A stretch of 64,000 nucleotides of DNA from Dyella flava (GCF_016904955.1 NZ_JADIKE010000027.1:62001-126000); one strand, 5' to 3'; counted from the stretch's first letter, positions 55,366 to 64,000 are shown. The notes: a model not told the origin generated them from the sequence alone. Program-made: numbers and translations.

Positions 55366-55863
55366 TTACTGCGACACCGCCAGCCGGGCAAACGGCCGCC
55401 AGATGGACCGGACAGCACGCTTGGCGTTGGATCCGGTGACATGCAGCGGCGTCACGGCATGCTGGCGGACTTCCGAGGAAACATCCTCCTGAAACCAGCG
55501 CCAGAAGCTGGACCTGGTCTGGCCAAGCACGATCAGGTCGGCGTCCACCTTGCGGGCAAAGCTGGCAATCGCCTTGCCAACGGTGAATTCCTGGACGGAC
55601 AGCGTGATCATGTGCGCTTCGCCGCGGCAGCCGCTTTCATTGAGCTTCTGCGTAACCTCGGCAACCACTTCACGACCCTGCTCTTCCAGGCAGTTGATCA
55701 GCGCGCCAAAGTCCTGCGATTCGGCCAGGATAAAGCGCGGCATCCAATCGACCACATGGACGACCGAAATATGTGCGTTGTTTTCACGTGCCAGTTTGAT
55801 GGCCGATTGAAGTGCCTGGCAGTTGGCGTCGTGACCGACGGCGACGAGAATGTGCTTGATCAT
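55366..55863 (-). CDS. Universal stress protein (UspA family)
   Basis: 165 aa from ATG 55863. MIKHILVAVGHDANCQALQS start and a C-terminal ATP-binding-like DADLIVLGQTRSSFWRWFQE then SSEVRQHAVTPLHVTG match UspA. The GxxGS pattern is altered (GQTRSS). Cytoplasmic stress protein. It is preceded by about 370 bp that include a strong hairpin. Confidence 0.9.
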   Translation of the reverse strand: MIKHILVAVGHDANCQALQSAIKLARENNAHISVVHVVDWMPRFILAESQDFGALINCLEEQGREVVAEVTQKLNESGCRGEAHMITLSVQEFTVGKAIASFARKVDADLIVLGQTRSSFWRWFQEDVSSEVRQHAVTPLHVTGSNAKRAVRSIWRPFARLAVSQ

Positions 55864-56235
55864 TTTGAATTCCTCCCGGTGATATGAAGTGTGGTCAGGC
55901 ACACCCCGATGTGCCTGCGATGGTGAAATCTTGAGGCACGAGAATTAGGGAAGAATGAGCAGGCTGGTGAAGGGGCGACTGGAGGAAATCCGGCCAAAAA
56001 TGGCGCTCCGGGGCGCGATTTGCGAGGGGTGAGCCTATAGGCACCGCCGTGTTTTCCGAGGAATTCCCGCGTTTCCTGAGCCGTCATCCCCGCTTTCGCG
56101 GGGATGACGGCTCTGAATTTGCGGGGATGACGGCCACGCAAGATTGGCCTCTTTTAACGCAGGCCGCACCGACGTAATTTTCGGCTAATAAACCGGAATT
56201 AGCGTCCCGGCATCACGATCCAGAGATTCCAGGCG
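55864..56235. other. 372-bp intergenic region between usp-like gene and hydrolase
   Basis: No gene. Contains the hairpin at 56078-56113 and a third partial copy of its arm (GCGGGGATGACGGCC, about 56120-56134). Divergent promoters must lie here. Confidence 0.5.
56078..56113. repeat. Perfect 16-bp hairpin, REP-like
   Basis: GAGCCGTCATCCCCGC-TTTC-GCGGGGATGACGGCTC, perfect arms. Same core as the repeat at 43913-43993 (GTCAT-CCCGC). Such sequences are scattered extragenic repeats in many proteobacteria. Confidence 0.8.
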
Positions 56236-57249
56236 ATGTTTAGGCGTTCGACACTGACAACTTCTCTTATTCGCCGCCGCACGAAGCACAGCGCGATCAC
56301 CTCGGTTGCGAAGGCGCTTGCCTGCGCCGGATGGCTGGTCTGGCAGGCACTTCCCGTTGCCCAGGCCACGCCGGTCGTCTATCGCGAGGAGATGTTATGC
56401 GGCAGCGACCCATTGCGTCCGGATCGCCACATCGCACTGCAAGAGCAGGTGCTGACGACATCCACCGGCTCGATTGGCTATTTCAGGTTCGGCCAAGGCA
56501 GCCCTATCGTGCTGATCACCGGCTACCGTGCCAGCATGGCCGAATGGAACGCGTACTTCCTCGAAGCCTTGGCGAAGCACCACGAAGTCATCATTTTCGA
56601 TAACCGCGGCATCGGCCTTTCGCAGACACGCGCCGCGGCTTACGGCATCAAGGATCTGGCGAACGATACGGCCTCGTTGATCAGGGCACTCCAGCTCAAG
56701 GACGTCACCGTCCTGGGCTGGTCGATGGGCGGCATGATTGCGCAGCAACTGGCCATCGATCAGCCTTCGCTCGTCAGTCGACTCGTGCTTATGTCTTCCA
56801 TGCCACCGGGGAAACTCGCGTTGCCCGTGCCTGCAAGCGTTGACCGCACCCTTTCCGGTAGCGGCGACGAACACTTCAATCGGGTTATGGCGGTGCTGTT
56901 CCCCGTACCGGTGCAACAGCAGGCGATTCGCTGCTTTGTTGGCGATATGTTCACGCCGCAAGGATATGCCGGACCATCCATTTCCCCGGCCGTCACCCTT
57001 GCACAAAGCAAGCTGCTTCAGCGCTGGGAACAGGACGATCAGGCTTTCCGCGCGCTAAGTCGCGTAACGATGCCAGTGCTGGTCATGACGGGCATGGATG
57101 ATGAGGTGCTGACACCTCGAAATTCGATGCTGCTGAGCCGAAGCTTGCCGCACGCGGAGTTGGTGGAAGTCGCATCGGGCGGTCACGCGATGATGTACCA
57201 GTATCCCTATCGCCTGGCCGATCGCATTAGCGCATTTATCGGCAAGTGA
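56236..57249 (+). CDS. Secreted alpha/beta hydrolase
   Basis: 337 aa. A long Arg-rich start and hydrophobic segment (ALACAGWLVWQALPVAQA) suggests export. IVLITGYRASMAEWN is the oxyanion region, IIFDNRGIGLS follows, nucleophile Ser in LGWSMGGMIAQQ, acid in MTGMDDEVLTP, His in GGHAMMYQYP. Serine-type; perhaps esterase or thioesterase. Convergent with the response regulator gene. Confidence 0.88.
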   Translation: MFRRSTLTTSLIRRRTKHSAITSVAKALACAGWLVWQALPVAQATPVVYREEMLCGSDPLRPDRHIALQEQVLTTSTGSIGYFRFGQGSPIVLITGYRASMAEWNAYFLEALAKHHEVIIFDNRGIGLSQTRAAAYGIKDLANDTASLIRALQLKDVTVLGWSMGGMIAQQLAIDQPSLVSRLVLMSSMPPGKLALPVPASVDRTLSGSGDEHFNRVMAVLFPVPVQQQAIRCFVGDMFTPQGYAGPSISPAVTLAQSKLLQRWEQDDQAFRALSRVTMPVLVMTGMDDEVLTPRNSMLLSRSLPHAELVEVASGGHAMMYQYPYRLADRISAFIGK

Positions 57250-57259
57250 ACCTGACGGC

Positions 57260-57934
57260 TCAATCCTTGCCTGATTCACTGGCGGACACCGTCCAGCCGA
57301 GACCGCGCACATTACGGATCACGGAGGTACCGAATTTCTTGCGCACCGAATGGATAAGGACATCGACGGCGTTGCTCTCCACTTCCCTGCCCCAGCCATA
57401 CAGCTTGTCCTCCAGCTGTTCGCGCGAAAGGATCGTGCCCGGGCGTTCGAGAAAGGCATGCATGAGCGCGAATTCACGCGCGGATAAAACGGATGACACG
57501 CCGTGACAGGTCAGTGTGCGCTTGTCCAGATCGAGACTGATCGCTTCATTACCCAGGCACGACACCGCATGTCCCGCCTTGCGCCGCAGAACAGCACGAA
57601 TGCGCGCCAACAGCTCGGGCACCTGGAAGGGTTTGAGCAGATAGTCGTCCGCGCCGATATCCAGTCCCTGCACCCGGGCCTCAAGATCATCACGCGCAGT
57701 CAGGATCAGCACCGGCACCTGATTACCCGACGTACGTGCCTGTCTGAGCAGTTCCAGGCCGCCCATCTTGGGCAAGCCAAGATCGAGCAGGACGACGGTG
57801 TATTCGGCGGCGGCGATCGCGCGCCATCCCGCGGCGCCATCGCGCACCCAGTCCACGCTGTAATTGGCATCCTTCAGCGCGTGCAGCAGGCTCTGGCCAA
57901 TCTGCAAGTCGTCTTCAACCAATAGCACCCGCAT
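57260..57934 (-). CDS. OmpR-family response regulator (QseB/TctD-like)
   Basis: 224 aa from MRVLLVEDDLQIG. Receiver domain with phospho-acceptor Asp51 (VVLLDLGLP), Lys in YLLKPFQ. C-terminal winged helix (SAREFALMHAFLERPG, VHSVRKKFGTSVIRNV-like) . Probably pairs with the kinase at 58043, although the kinase precedes it on the same strand, the reverse of the usual order. Last gene of a three-gene minus-strand cluster. Confidence 0.93.
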   Translation of the reverse strand: MRVLLVEDDLQIGQSLLHALKDANYSVDWVRDGAAGWRAIAAAEYTVVLLDLGLPKMGGLELLRQARTSGNQVPVLILTARDDLEARVQGLDIGADDYLLKPFQVPELLARIRAVLRRKAGHAVSCLGNEAISLDLDKRTLTCHGVSSVLSAREFALMHAFLERPGTILSREQLEDKLYGWGREVESNAVDVLIHSVRKKFGTSVIRNVRGLGWTVSASESGKD

Positions 57935-58042
57935 GGTCGCATCCCCCGACAAATGCCACGCTTTCGATCGCTGTTACCCCGCAACAGTAGCGCGTCGCCT
58001 TCACGATGATAACCGCCCTGCCCATCCTGCCCGGGCGAGGGC

Positions 58043-59407
58043 CTACACCTCCCCGGCCACAGTCTCCTCACGTTCCGCCTTTTGCGCGACCTCGATGCCG
58101 GGCAACACGATCGTCGCCTTGAGTCCGCTCACGCCATCGGTCCGGTTCTCTAGGGTAACCGTCCCCTGGTACTTCTCGATCACCGACTTGACGATCGAAA
58201 GCCCCAGGCCACTTCCTTCGACATGGTCGGACTGCAGCCGATAAAAACGATCAAACACGCGCTCGATCGATGCTTCCGGAATACCGGGACCGGTGTCGGT
58301 GACGCGCACAACGACGTTGCCGGCCTGCTGGAACACATCGATGTCGATGGTGCCCCCATCCGGCGTATAACGCAGCGCGTTTTCCACCAGGTTGCGCACC
58401 GCCATGCGTAGCTCGCCCTCGCGGGCTTGTACAAACGCCGGCTCGAATTGCTTGACGCCAAGATCGACCGCACGGGAATCGGCCACCGGCCAGAGATCGG
58501 CCACCAGTTTCTGGATCAGCTGACGAACATCGACCGACTCGGTAGCTCCAGGCTCAAACTGTGCGTCGGCACGCGCGAGTGCGAGCAGTTGCCGGATCAT
58601 GGTGGAGCTGCGCACGATGGCCTCGCGCAGCTCCTGCTCCCGTTCCGCCCGGGTCGCCGCATCTGGCGCGTTCGCCATGTTGTCCACCCGCAATTGCAAT
58701 GCCGCGATCGGCGTGCGCAGTTCATGCGCGGCATCGGCGATGAACCGTTTTTCGGCATCAATGCCAACCTGGAGCCGCGCGATCATTCGGTTGATCGAAT
58801 CGGCAAAAGGCTTAACTTCCTGTGGTGCGTTCGATACATCGATGGGTTGCAAGCGCCCGACGCCTACCTTCTCTGCCCGCATGGCTGCACGTGATAGCGG
58901 CGCAAAGGCGGTATTGACCACCAGCGGAATCGTCAGCCAAATCAAGCCAAGCCGAAGCAGGGTTGGCAGCAGGCTTTCCAGGCCCGCCTGTTTGGCGGTG
59001 TCCTCGCGAAATGCCACGGGCTGGCCCACCTGGTAAACCATTTCGCCCTGATCCTTGCGCAAGGTGTAGACCCGATAGGGCTGCCCGTTGATGTTCTGCA
59101 CCGAATAGCCTTGCTGGGCCTGGCGATTGAAGATCACTTCCGGATCGGTGTTGTCGGTCGGGTCGGCGAGGCCTCGCACCCATATCTGTCCCACAAAGCC
59201 ATCGAGCGAATGTTGCGGCGGTCCATGCGAGCCGATCGCACCGACCTTGCCGGCGGACAGCCACACGGCTGCACCTTGCAGATGCGTATCGAGCAACTCG
59301 TCAATGTGCTTGCGCGCAAGCCAATAGGATGAAAACGCATCGATGGTGATGCCGATCACCCACAATACCGTCAGCCATACGATGATTCGTGTCTTCAGTG
59401 ATTTCAT
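58043..59407 (-). CDS. Sensor histidine kinase (TctE/QseC-like)
   Basis: 454 aa. Two membrane helices (about 7-29 and 151-168) enclose a periplasmic 2CSK-like domain. HAMP-like region follows (SRAAMRAEKVGVG). Phospho-acceptor His228 in ADAAHELRTPIAAL. ATPase N box (LVENALRYTPDGG), DTGPGIPE and GLGLSIVKSV. Ends 108 bp before the response regulator start. The nearby binding protein suggests the input is a periplasmic ligand, as in TctCDE-like systems. Confidence 0.93.
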   Translation of the reverse strand: MKSLKTRIIVWLTVLWVIGITIDAFSSYWLARKHIDELLDTHLQGAAVWLSAGKVGAIGSHGPPQHSLDGFVGQIWVRGLADPTDNTDPEVIFNRQAQQGYSVQNINGQPYRVYTLRKDQGEMVYQVGQPVAFREDTAKQAGLESLLPTLLRLGLIWLTIPLVVNTAFAPLSRAAMRAEKVGVGRLQPIDVSNAPQEVKPFADSINRMIARLQVGIDAEKRFIADAAHELRTPIAALQLRVDNMANAPDAATRAEREQELREAIVRSSTMIRQLLALARADAQFEPGATESVDVRQLIQKLVADLWPVADSRAVDLGVKQFEPAFVQAREGELRMAVRNLVENALRYTPDGGTIDIDVFQQAGNVVVRVTDTGPGIPEASIERVFDRFYRLQSDHVEGSGLGLSIVKSVIEKYQGTVTLENRTDGVSGLKATIVLPGIEVAQKAEREETVAGEV

Positions 59408-59488
59408 GCCACCCGACCTGCACATGACCGGCCTAATGGCCAGGGTTTCGTCGCATTGCCGCAGAAACGCATCGCAGCTACGGCAGCC

Positions 59489-60388
59489 TTAGTAAGACTG
59501 CTGCGGCCACACAATCACCCAAACCTTGTCCGCTTCGTCGACCGCGTAATTGCCGCCTTTGAATTGGCCCGACGCCACGGCATCGATAAAGCGTCGAAAA
59601 ACGACATCGGTATGGATTATCACGCAGGCTGCGACGTTTTTGTATTGACGCGAAGCATCGGTCATCCAGCTGATCACTTTAACGCGCGGATAACGACCGG
59701 CAGCAGCCAGCACCGCAACGTTGGCATCGCCGACCACCACATCGGCGCCTGCCGCTATCTGCTGATCCGTCAATTGCTCGGCCCGTTGACGATCGGACCA
59801 GTTGCCGGTCCAGTCGACAAGCACCTTCGCATCGGGTGCTTCGCGTAGAACGGTCTGCTTGAAGCGGTCTGCTTCGCCCCCGTCGACTGGCATGACGCCC
59901 CCGACAAAGCCGACGACCTTCGATTGAGATAGCCGCACGGCCGCCTGACCGGCGAGCAAACCGCCGATCTGCCGACAATCCAGGCAATAGTTGATCACGT
60001 TCGCGCCGCTGGCGTTGCCCGACAAGGTGGCGAAATAGGCGTCCGGGTGTCGTTTGGCTGCCGCGGTGGCCAGTGCACTCATTTCGGCGCCGGCCAGAAT
60101 GAAGCGGCGTACACCCATCGTGTAATGGCGATCGATGATCGCCAGCATCTCCGGCGCGCTCCGTTGCGCGGCATCCTGGATCACACTGATCGCGTAGCCC
60201 TCTTCGCGCAAGCGTTCATAGCCACGGTACGCCGCTTCGCTGAAAGAAAGATCGTCGCCGCGGTAGGGAATGAACAACAATGTGCTGCCGGGGCGTGCAG
60301 ATATCGCATGCGCATGGCTAACGGACGAAAGCGCCAAGAGCGCAAGTAGCGCAAAGCGCCAATGCCGGAAAAAGGTGCGCAGCCTCAT
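59489..60388 (-). CDS. BMP-family periplasmic binding protein (Med/PnrA-like)
   Basis: 299 aa from MRLRTFFRHWRFALL, with a signal peptide ending in SHAHA. The fold shows GFVGGVMPVDGGEADRFKQT, VDWTGNWSDRQRAEQL and GADVVVGDANVAVLAAAG, typical of the BMP/PnrA nucleoside-binding family. No permease or ATPase gene is nearby, so it may present a ligand to the adjacent kinase instead of feeding a transporter. First gene of the binding-protein/kinase/regulator cluster, 81 bp before the kinase. Confidence 0.85.
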   Translation of the reverse strand: MRLRTFFRHWRFALLALLALSSVSHAHAISARPGSTLLFIPYRGDDLSFSEAAYRGYERLREEGYAISVIQDAAQRSAPEMLAIIDRHYTMGVRRFILAGAEMSALATAAAKRHPDAYFATLSGNASGANVINYCLDCRQIGGLLAGQAAVRLSQSKVVGFVGGVMPVDGGEADRFKQTVLREAPDAKVLVDWTGNWSDRQRAEQLTDQQIAAGADVVVGDANVAVLAAAGRYPRVKVISWMTDASRQYKNVAACVIIHTDVVFRRFIDAVASGQFKGGNYAVDEADKVWVIVWPQQSY

Positions 60389-60632
60389 ATCATCAAACTC
60401 GTATCCTGTAACGTGACAGAGCAACAAGTTCTTTGGCGTTGCGTGACGCCTTGCCGAACCGCACATTTGAAACGACGAAGACACTCGTGAAAGAACCCGC
60501 GCACTCACACGATGATGGAGGCGCGGGCAAGATTTGTCTTCATAGGTCTACGGGCGAGCTTAATGGATTCAGTGGAGCCGTCAATCGTCGCGCCCACGAT
60601 CCGTGTTGTACCAACCGTGCTGCTCAAGAACC

Positions 60633-61241
60633 TCAGCGAGCGCGCTTCGGGTCCAGCGAAACGGCCAGCGCTTCCACATAGGTGACGCGTACCAGATCGC
60701 CCACCTTGAGCTGGGCAAAATCATCGCGCTTGTCCAGGTCGCGGACATCGATGATCCGCGTGTGCCCGTCGGCGCTCGTCAACGTCACCGTATCGTGGCT
60801 CATGTCGATGGCCGACAAGGTCGTCGTTACGGTCTCGCTGTAGTGCGATTGAACGACGGAATCATCCGCGTCGCCCGAAGCCGTCGTGCTCCCCGCATAT
60901 TCAATACCCGGCTGATCGCTGCTGGCCGGCAGAATCTGCAGGGCGGTGGCGCGAAGGTAGTGTGCATCCACCTGATCGCCTGGCTTGAGGTTATCCAGTT
61001 TGCGCGCGGCAGCGCCCACGTGGATGGTCTCTTCCTGCCCCTCGGGGCTCCTGATGGTGACCGTGTTCTTGACCGGATCCACATTCAGGATGGTGGTTTC
61101 AAGGGCGATTTCCTGCCGATCCAGCCCGTAGGCAGTCACGGATACGCCCGGCAGATCCGTGACGTCGAGACTGGGGGCCGCCCAGGCGGTGCTGATCGAC
61201 AACAACGCCAGGCCGGCGATGGCTATAAGAGTGCGTTTCAT
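60633..61241 (-). CDS. Periplasmic protein with internal duplication, unknown family
   Basis: 202 aa from ATG 61241 (GAGGAAAG upstream). Signal peptide ends in STAWA. Two similar halves: ILNVDPVKNTVTIRSPEGQ...PGDQVDAHYLRATAL and LSAIDMSHDTVTLTSADGH...VGDLVRVTYVEALAV. Each looks like a small beta-barrel (OB-like) unit. I do not recognise a named family. Confidence 0.8.
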   Translation of the reverse strand: MKRTLIAIAGLALLSISTAWAAPSLDVTDLPGVSVTAYGLDRQEIALETTILNVDPVKNTVTIRSPEGQEETIHVGAAARKLDNLKPGDQVDAHYLRATALQILPASSDQPGIEYAGSTTASGDADDSVVQSHYSETVTTTLSAIDMSHDTVTLTSADGHTRIIDVRDLDKRDDFAQLKVGDLVRVTYVEALAVSLDPKRAR

Positions 61242-61417
61242 GATCTTTCCTCGTGATGTTGAATCATTAGGGCCCGCGACACGCGCGCCGCGTCGAATTT
61301 CAAAAGACCCATCAGAAGGAATGAGGGGTGATGCCGGCCGCTGACGGATGACCAGGCTCACTTTCGATCGATGACTTCGTAGCGCCTGGCGCTACGCCCT
61401 CCCCCTTCCAGTCCGGC

Positions 61418-61726
61418 TTACTGCCATTCACCGTTCGGCAGGCGGCCGTGGTACGGGGTATCGCGGCAATGACCCCAAGGGCCATACCAGTAGCCGGCGG
61501 GGCACGATGGCACGGCGGCGACCGGTGTACCGGTGTAGACCACCTGAGGCGCTGCGGTCACGACGACCGGCGGCACGTACTGAACATAGGGGTGCACGAA
61601 GTGGCAGTGACCCCAGGTGCCGCGCCAGCCGTTCGGGCCGCAGCCATCGGCTGCGTAGGCGGCTCCAACCGAAAGAGCACTCGCCGCCACCAGGGCGACA
61701 GTCAGAATGCAGCGTGACATGGACAT
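61418..61726 (-). CDS. Small secreted Gly/Cys/Trp-rich protein (GCG/CRPN-like)
   Basis: 102 aa. Signal peptide ends in AYAA. DGCGPNGWRGTWGHCHF and a second CPAGYWYGPWGHCRDT flank a Val/Pro-rich linker. The GCGPNGWRG...GHC pattern resembles a family called GCG-CRPN (from memory). Likely periplasmic. AGGAGG-like ribosome site; ATG 61720 is an alternative. Confidence 0.8.
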   Translation of the reverse strand: MSMSRCILTVALVAASALSVGAAYAADGCGPNGWRGTWGHCHFVHPYVQYVPPVVVTAAPQVVYTGTPVAAVPSCPAGYWYGPWGHCRDTPYHGRLPNGEWQ

Positions 61727-61876
61727 GGTCTTTTCTCCTCCACAAAAGATTTAGTAGTCGACAGGGCTTGTTCTGCCGTGGAGAAAAGTATGGAAGTCGA
61801 AAATTAGGCGAGTATGAGCACCCCAGATCCTTCGGCCGCATGGGCGCCGCTGCCGATATGATTGGCAGTTGCGTAA

Positions 61877-61974
61877 GGATGGGTAGGTTGGGTTAGCGCA
61901 GCGTAACCCAACGGAATTCCATCGAAGCGACAAACACCGTTGGGTTACGCTGCGCTAACCCAACCTACCCATCC
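61877..61974. repeat. Perfect 38-bp inverted repeat (GGTTAGCGCAGCGTAACC class)
   Basis: Arms at 61877-61914 and 61937-61974, identical in reverse complement, with a 22-bp loop. Each arm itself contains the near-palindrome GGGTTAGCGCAGCGTAACCC also found at 53408-53830. Large hairpin or dimer potential. Confidence 0.85.
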
Positions 61975-62057
61975 GATTACGCCTGTTGCACGCGTTACCC
62001 ATCTGCCCAGTCCGTACGGCGGCGTAACCCAACGAATCAACCCCAAAGCATCCATCT

Positions 62058-62117
62058 TCAAACACGAGCACTCTCAGCAAACCGGTGCAACTCCAGCGCA
62101 TAAGCATCTGGCGCCCC
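62058..62117 (-). pseudogene. C-terminal fragment of an epoxide hydrolase-like gene
   Basis: Minus strand reads PGAPDAYALELHRFAESARV and a stop, clearly like the end of the intact enzyme (EAPDAYAQELRQFAKSIRV). It begins about 8 bp after the stop of the gene at 62125 and ends next to the palindromic repeat at 61877. Another short piece (APMRPKDLG at about 61810-61840) resembles the VSMWPKDLV part. Confidence 0.75.
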
Positions 62118-62124
62118 CGGGGCC

Positions 62125-63171
62125 CTATTCCTCTGTCATGTGGCCGCTCAGCCATGCATCGAGGAAGGCCGCGATATCCAGGCTGTTTTCTTCCAGCATC
62201 AGCATGTGGCCATTGCCGGTGATGCCTACGTCCTGCAGACGAATAAATTGGACGGAAACGCCAGCCTGACTCAGGTAGCGGGCCGTGCAATGATCAAACA
62301 TCGCGTGATACGAAGCTTCAGCGGTGAGCACGAGTACCGGAACATTTGCCAGATTCACCAGACGCCGGGGCGTACCTTTTTGCAACCAGCATCGAGCCAG
62401 TTCCGGCGCATCAGGCTCGGCCTGCTGTTCGAATTGCAGCGGCGATGCAACCGATACCGGCGGGTCATAGGTGAGCGGTTCCGTCGTGAGCCCAGAGATT
62501 CTGTCGGCCCCTGATTTATACAAGTCGTCCTGGTAAGGCGGACCGCCAGGTTCCACCGCCATGATCGCCATGACTTTACCTGGCCGCGCATCCGCCATCA
62601 GCCAACCGAATAAACCGCCCTGCGAATGAGTCAGCAGAATGGCCGGGCCTATTTCATCCAGCAGCGCAGCGCCGGCAGCCTGCATAAGCCGCTCGCTTTC
62701 GGGATTGTCCAGTGACGCAACCTGGCTTGCGTAGAACTGATCAAAGACAGGATCGCCTGCATGCCCCTTGTGCTTGCCGCCGGGCCATCGGGTGTGCAAT
62801 TGGGCCTGCGGATAGCTCCCGCCATCTTCCGGTGCGGTGAACAGATTCTCGACCAACGGAACCGGAAGGGGCTTCACTGCTCCGTTCCATTCCGGCTGCC
62901 ATGCGGAACGGCCACGCGCCGGCTGATCGACCACGCAAACACGCCAACCATGCTCGGCAAACCACTCGGCCCAACCTTGCCGGCCGTCGGGCGTCGTCAT
63001 CCAGCCAGTCGCGGTTTGCGCCTTGCCGCAGATCAGTACCAGCGGATAACGATGCGTGACAAGGTCGGGCGTAAGCATCTCGACATGCATTTGCCCGTGC
63101 ATCACGCGCGATCCGGGCGGTCCTGCATAGGCTCCGCCTACGAAGAAGTTTCGACGATGGATGGATGGCAT
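62125..63171 (-). CDS. Alpha/beta hydrolase (esterase-like)
   Basis: 348 aa. LVLICGKAQTATGWMTTPDG is the oxyanion region; nucleophile Ser in LLTHSQGGLFGW; acid possibly in VEPGGPP; His in GNGHMLMLEEN. No clear signal peptide despite HRRNFF near the start, which resembles a damaged Tat motif. It belongs to a fungal/bacterial secreted esterase-like family. Substrate unknown. Next to the second propeller-type kinase. Confidence 0.85.
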   Translation of the reverse strand: MPSIHRRNFFVGGAYAGPPGSRVMHGQMHVEMLTPDLVTHRYPLVLICGKAQTATGWMTTPDGRQGWAEWFAEHGWRVCVVDQPARGRSAWQPEWNGAVKPLPVPLVENLFTAPEDGGSYPQAQLHTRWPGGKHKGHAGDPVFDQFYASQVASLDNPESERLMQAAGAALLDEIGPAILLTHSQGGLFGWLMADARPGKVMAIMAVEPGGPPYQDDLYKSGADRISGLTTEPLTYDPPVSVASPLQFEQQAEPDAPELARCWLQKGTPRRLVNLANVPVLVLTAEASYHAMFDHCTARYLSQAGVSVQFIRLQDVGITGNGHMLMLEENSLDIAAFLDAWLSGHMTEE

Positions 63172-63199
63172 GTAATCGAAACTCCCCGCATATCACGCG

Positions 63200-64000
63200 T
63201 CAGCGCCCACCGGCGTAGACGGCATTAGCCGGTATCCACAACGATACTTCTGTTCCCTGCCCCACTTTTGATTTGATCGCAAACTCGGCTCCGATGGATG
63301 ACGCGCGCTCGCGCATGCCCACCAGTCCCCAGCAACGGGATTGCGGCGACGAAGGTTTGACGTCCGCATTGAAGCCACTCCCATTATCGCGAATGACCAT
63401 GGATATCCCCTTCCCACCATGACCCACCTCAACGCTTATATCGCTTGCATGGGCGTGCTTGAATGCATTGAGCAAGGCTTCGCGGGCAATTAAAAACGCT
63501 TCTTCGCCAACGACTGGATCGATGGCCTGCTCACTATCGTTGGCAATGACGTTGACCCTGGCCGGATAGTCAGCACTACACTGCTCGGCAAACCCGGTGA
63601 TGCGCGTGACGAGTTCATTGATGCCAGTCATGCCGAGTCGCAAATCATGCAATCGATTACGCCCCTCCACCAAAATATCCTCACCCCGTTCCAGTGCTCG
63701 CTCGATCGAAGTGGAAACCGGGTGTTCCGGCGAAAGTTGGGATGCCGCGGCGTGCACCCGAAGTATCAAGCCCTGCACACCTTGCAGCAGGGTGTCATGG
63801 AGGTCACGCGCGATGCGCTCCCGTTCCGCATGACGAATCTGCACGCGTGCCAGCAAACGTTGATTGGATAGACGGGTATGCCGCCGGGTTATCAGCACGA
63901 CGCCGATCAGCAATACCAAGGCGCACACGATGCCGAACCAGATCGTCTGATAGAACGCCGGCGCGATCGTTATCGGCAATACGGAAGGGCTGGTCCATGG
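63200..64000 (-). CDS. Propeller-type sensor histidine kinase, C-terminal part (cut by window edge)
   Basis: 267 codons are visible and remain open to base 64000. Upstream residues PWTSPSVLPITIAPAFYQT look like the end of a Y_Y_Y domain. Then one membrane helix (IWFGIVCALVLLIGVVLI), HisKA_3 with His in ERIARDLHDTLLQGVQG, ATPase with REALLNAFKHA, DNGSGF and GLVGMRERA. Same class as the kinase at 1610. The response regulator, if any, is outside the window. Confidence 0.9.
   Translation of the reverse strand, partial: PWTSPSVLPITIAPAFYQTIWFGIVCALVLLIGVVLITRRHTRLSNQRLLARVQIRHAERERIARDLHDTLLQGVQGLILRVHAAASQLSPEHPVSTSIERALERGEDILVEGRNRLHDLRLGMTGINELVTRITGFAEQCSADYPARVNVIANDSEQAIDPVVGEEAFLIAREALLNAFKHAHASDISVEVGHGGKGISMVIRDNGSGFNADVKPSSPQSRCWGLVGMRERASSIGAEFAIKSKVGQGTEVSLWIPANAVYAGGR

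Overview
This 64 kb window looks like the accessory part of a Gram-negative chromosome. I see OprB-type porin, lipid A (LpxD), periplasmic and Tat-exported proteins, and about 25 regulator-plus-enzyme modules. The moderately high GC, the LpxD, the propeller-type (Reg_prop/Y_Y_Y) histidine kinases and the GGTTAGCGCAGCGTAACC-type palindromes all fit a gammaproteobacterium of the Xanthomonadales, perhaps Rhodanobacteraceae (Dyella, Luteibacter, Rhodanobacter). That placement is inference. I found no rRNA, tRNA, CRISPR array, intact transposase or phage gene.

Layout. 1-10 kb: a truncated SDR gene divergent from a TetR regulator, a large orphan sensor kinase, a cNMP-binding/thioredoxin reductase-like fusion, an NAD-dependent epimerase-like reductase and a stand-alone lpxD. 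10-20 kb: a scrambled, duplicated region with a frameshifted ohr, two ~90% identical AraC regulators, two haloacetate-dehalogenase-like hydrolases, an esterase-like hydrolase, a dihaem cytochrome c, an OprB porin, and broken pieces of LysR and hydrolase genes. 20-32 kb: leuCD convergent with a LysR gene across a palindromic repeat, a carboxymuconolactone decarboxylase-like/aldo-keto reductase operon with its divergent LysR, a GlxA-type regulator with a monooxygenase, another hydrolase, a DipZ-like thiol-disulfide protein, and a duplicated LysR tail. 32-41 kb: a TonB-like envelope protein, a ParB-like protein, a LysR/isochorismatase pair, two conserved hypothetical proteins, and a four-gene cluster (TauD dioxygenase, cupin dioxygenase, Asp-nucleophile hydrolase, 6-oxocamphor-hydrolase-like crotonase). 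41-53 kb: two Old Yellow Enzymes, two MFS exporters, two LysR regulators, a CMD-like protein, a 292-bp MITE-like element, a DJ-1/XRE pair and a peroxiredoxin. 53-64 kb: a tandem 255-bp repeat made partly of epoxide-hydrolase gene pieces, the epoxide hydrolase itself, a universal stress protein, a BMP-type binding protein/histidine kinase/response regulator cluster, small secreted proteins, an esterase-like hydrolase and a second propeller-type kinase cut by the window end.

The general theme is detoxification and catabolism of small organic electrophiles, peroxides and ketones. Most enzyme genes sit beside a divergent one-component regulator, and several intergenic regions carry clear inverted repeats that could be operators. 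The second theme is decay and recombination: at least nine gene remnants were recognised by reading frame or by DNA similarity to intact genes in the same window, together with non-coding palindromic elements. These remnants are the least conventional content of the window.
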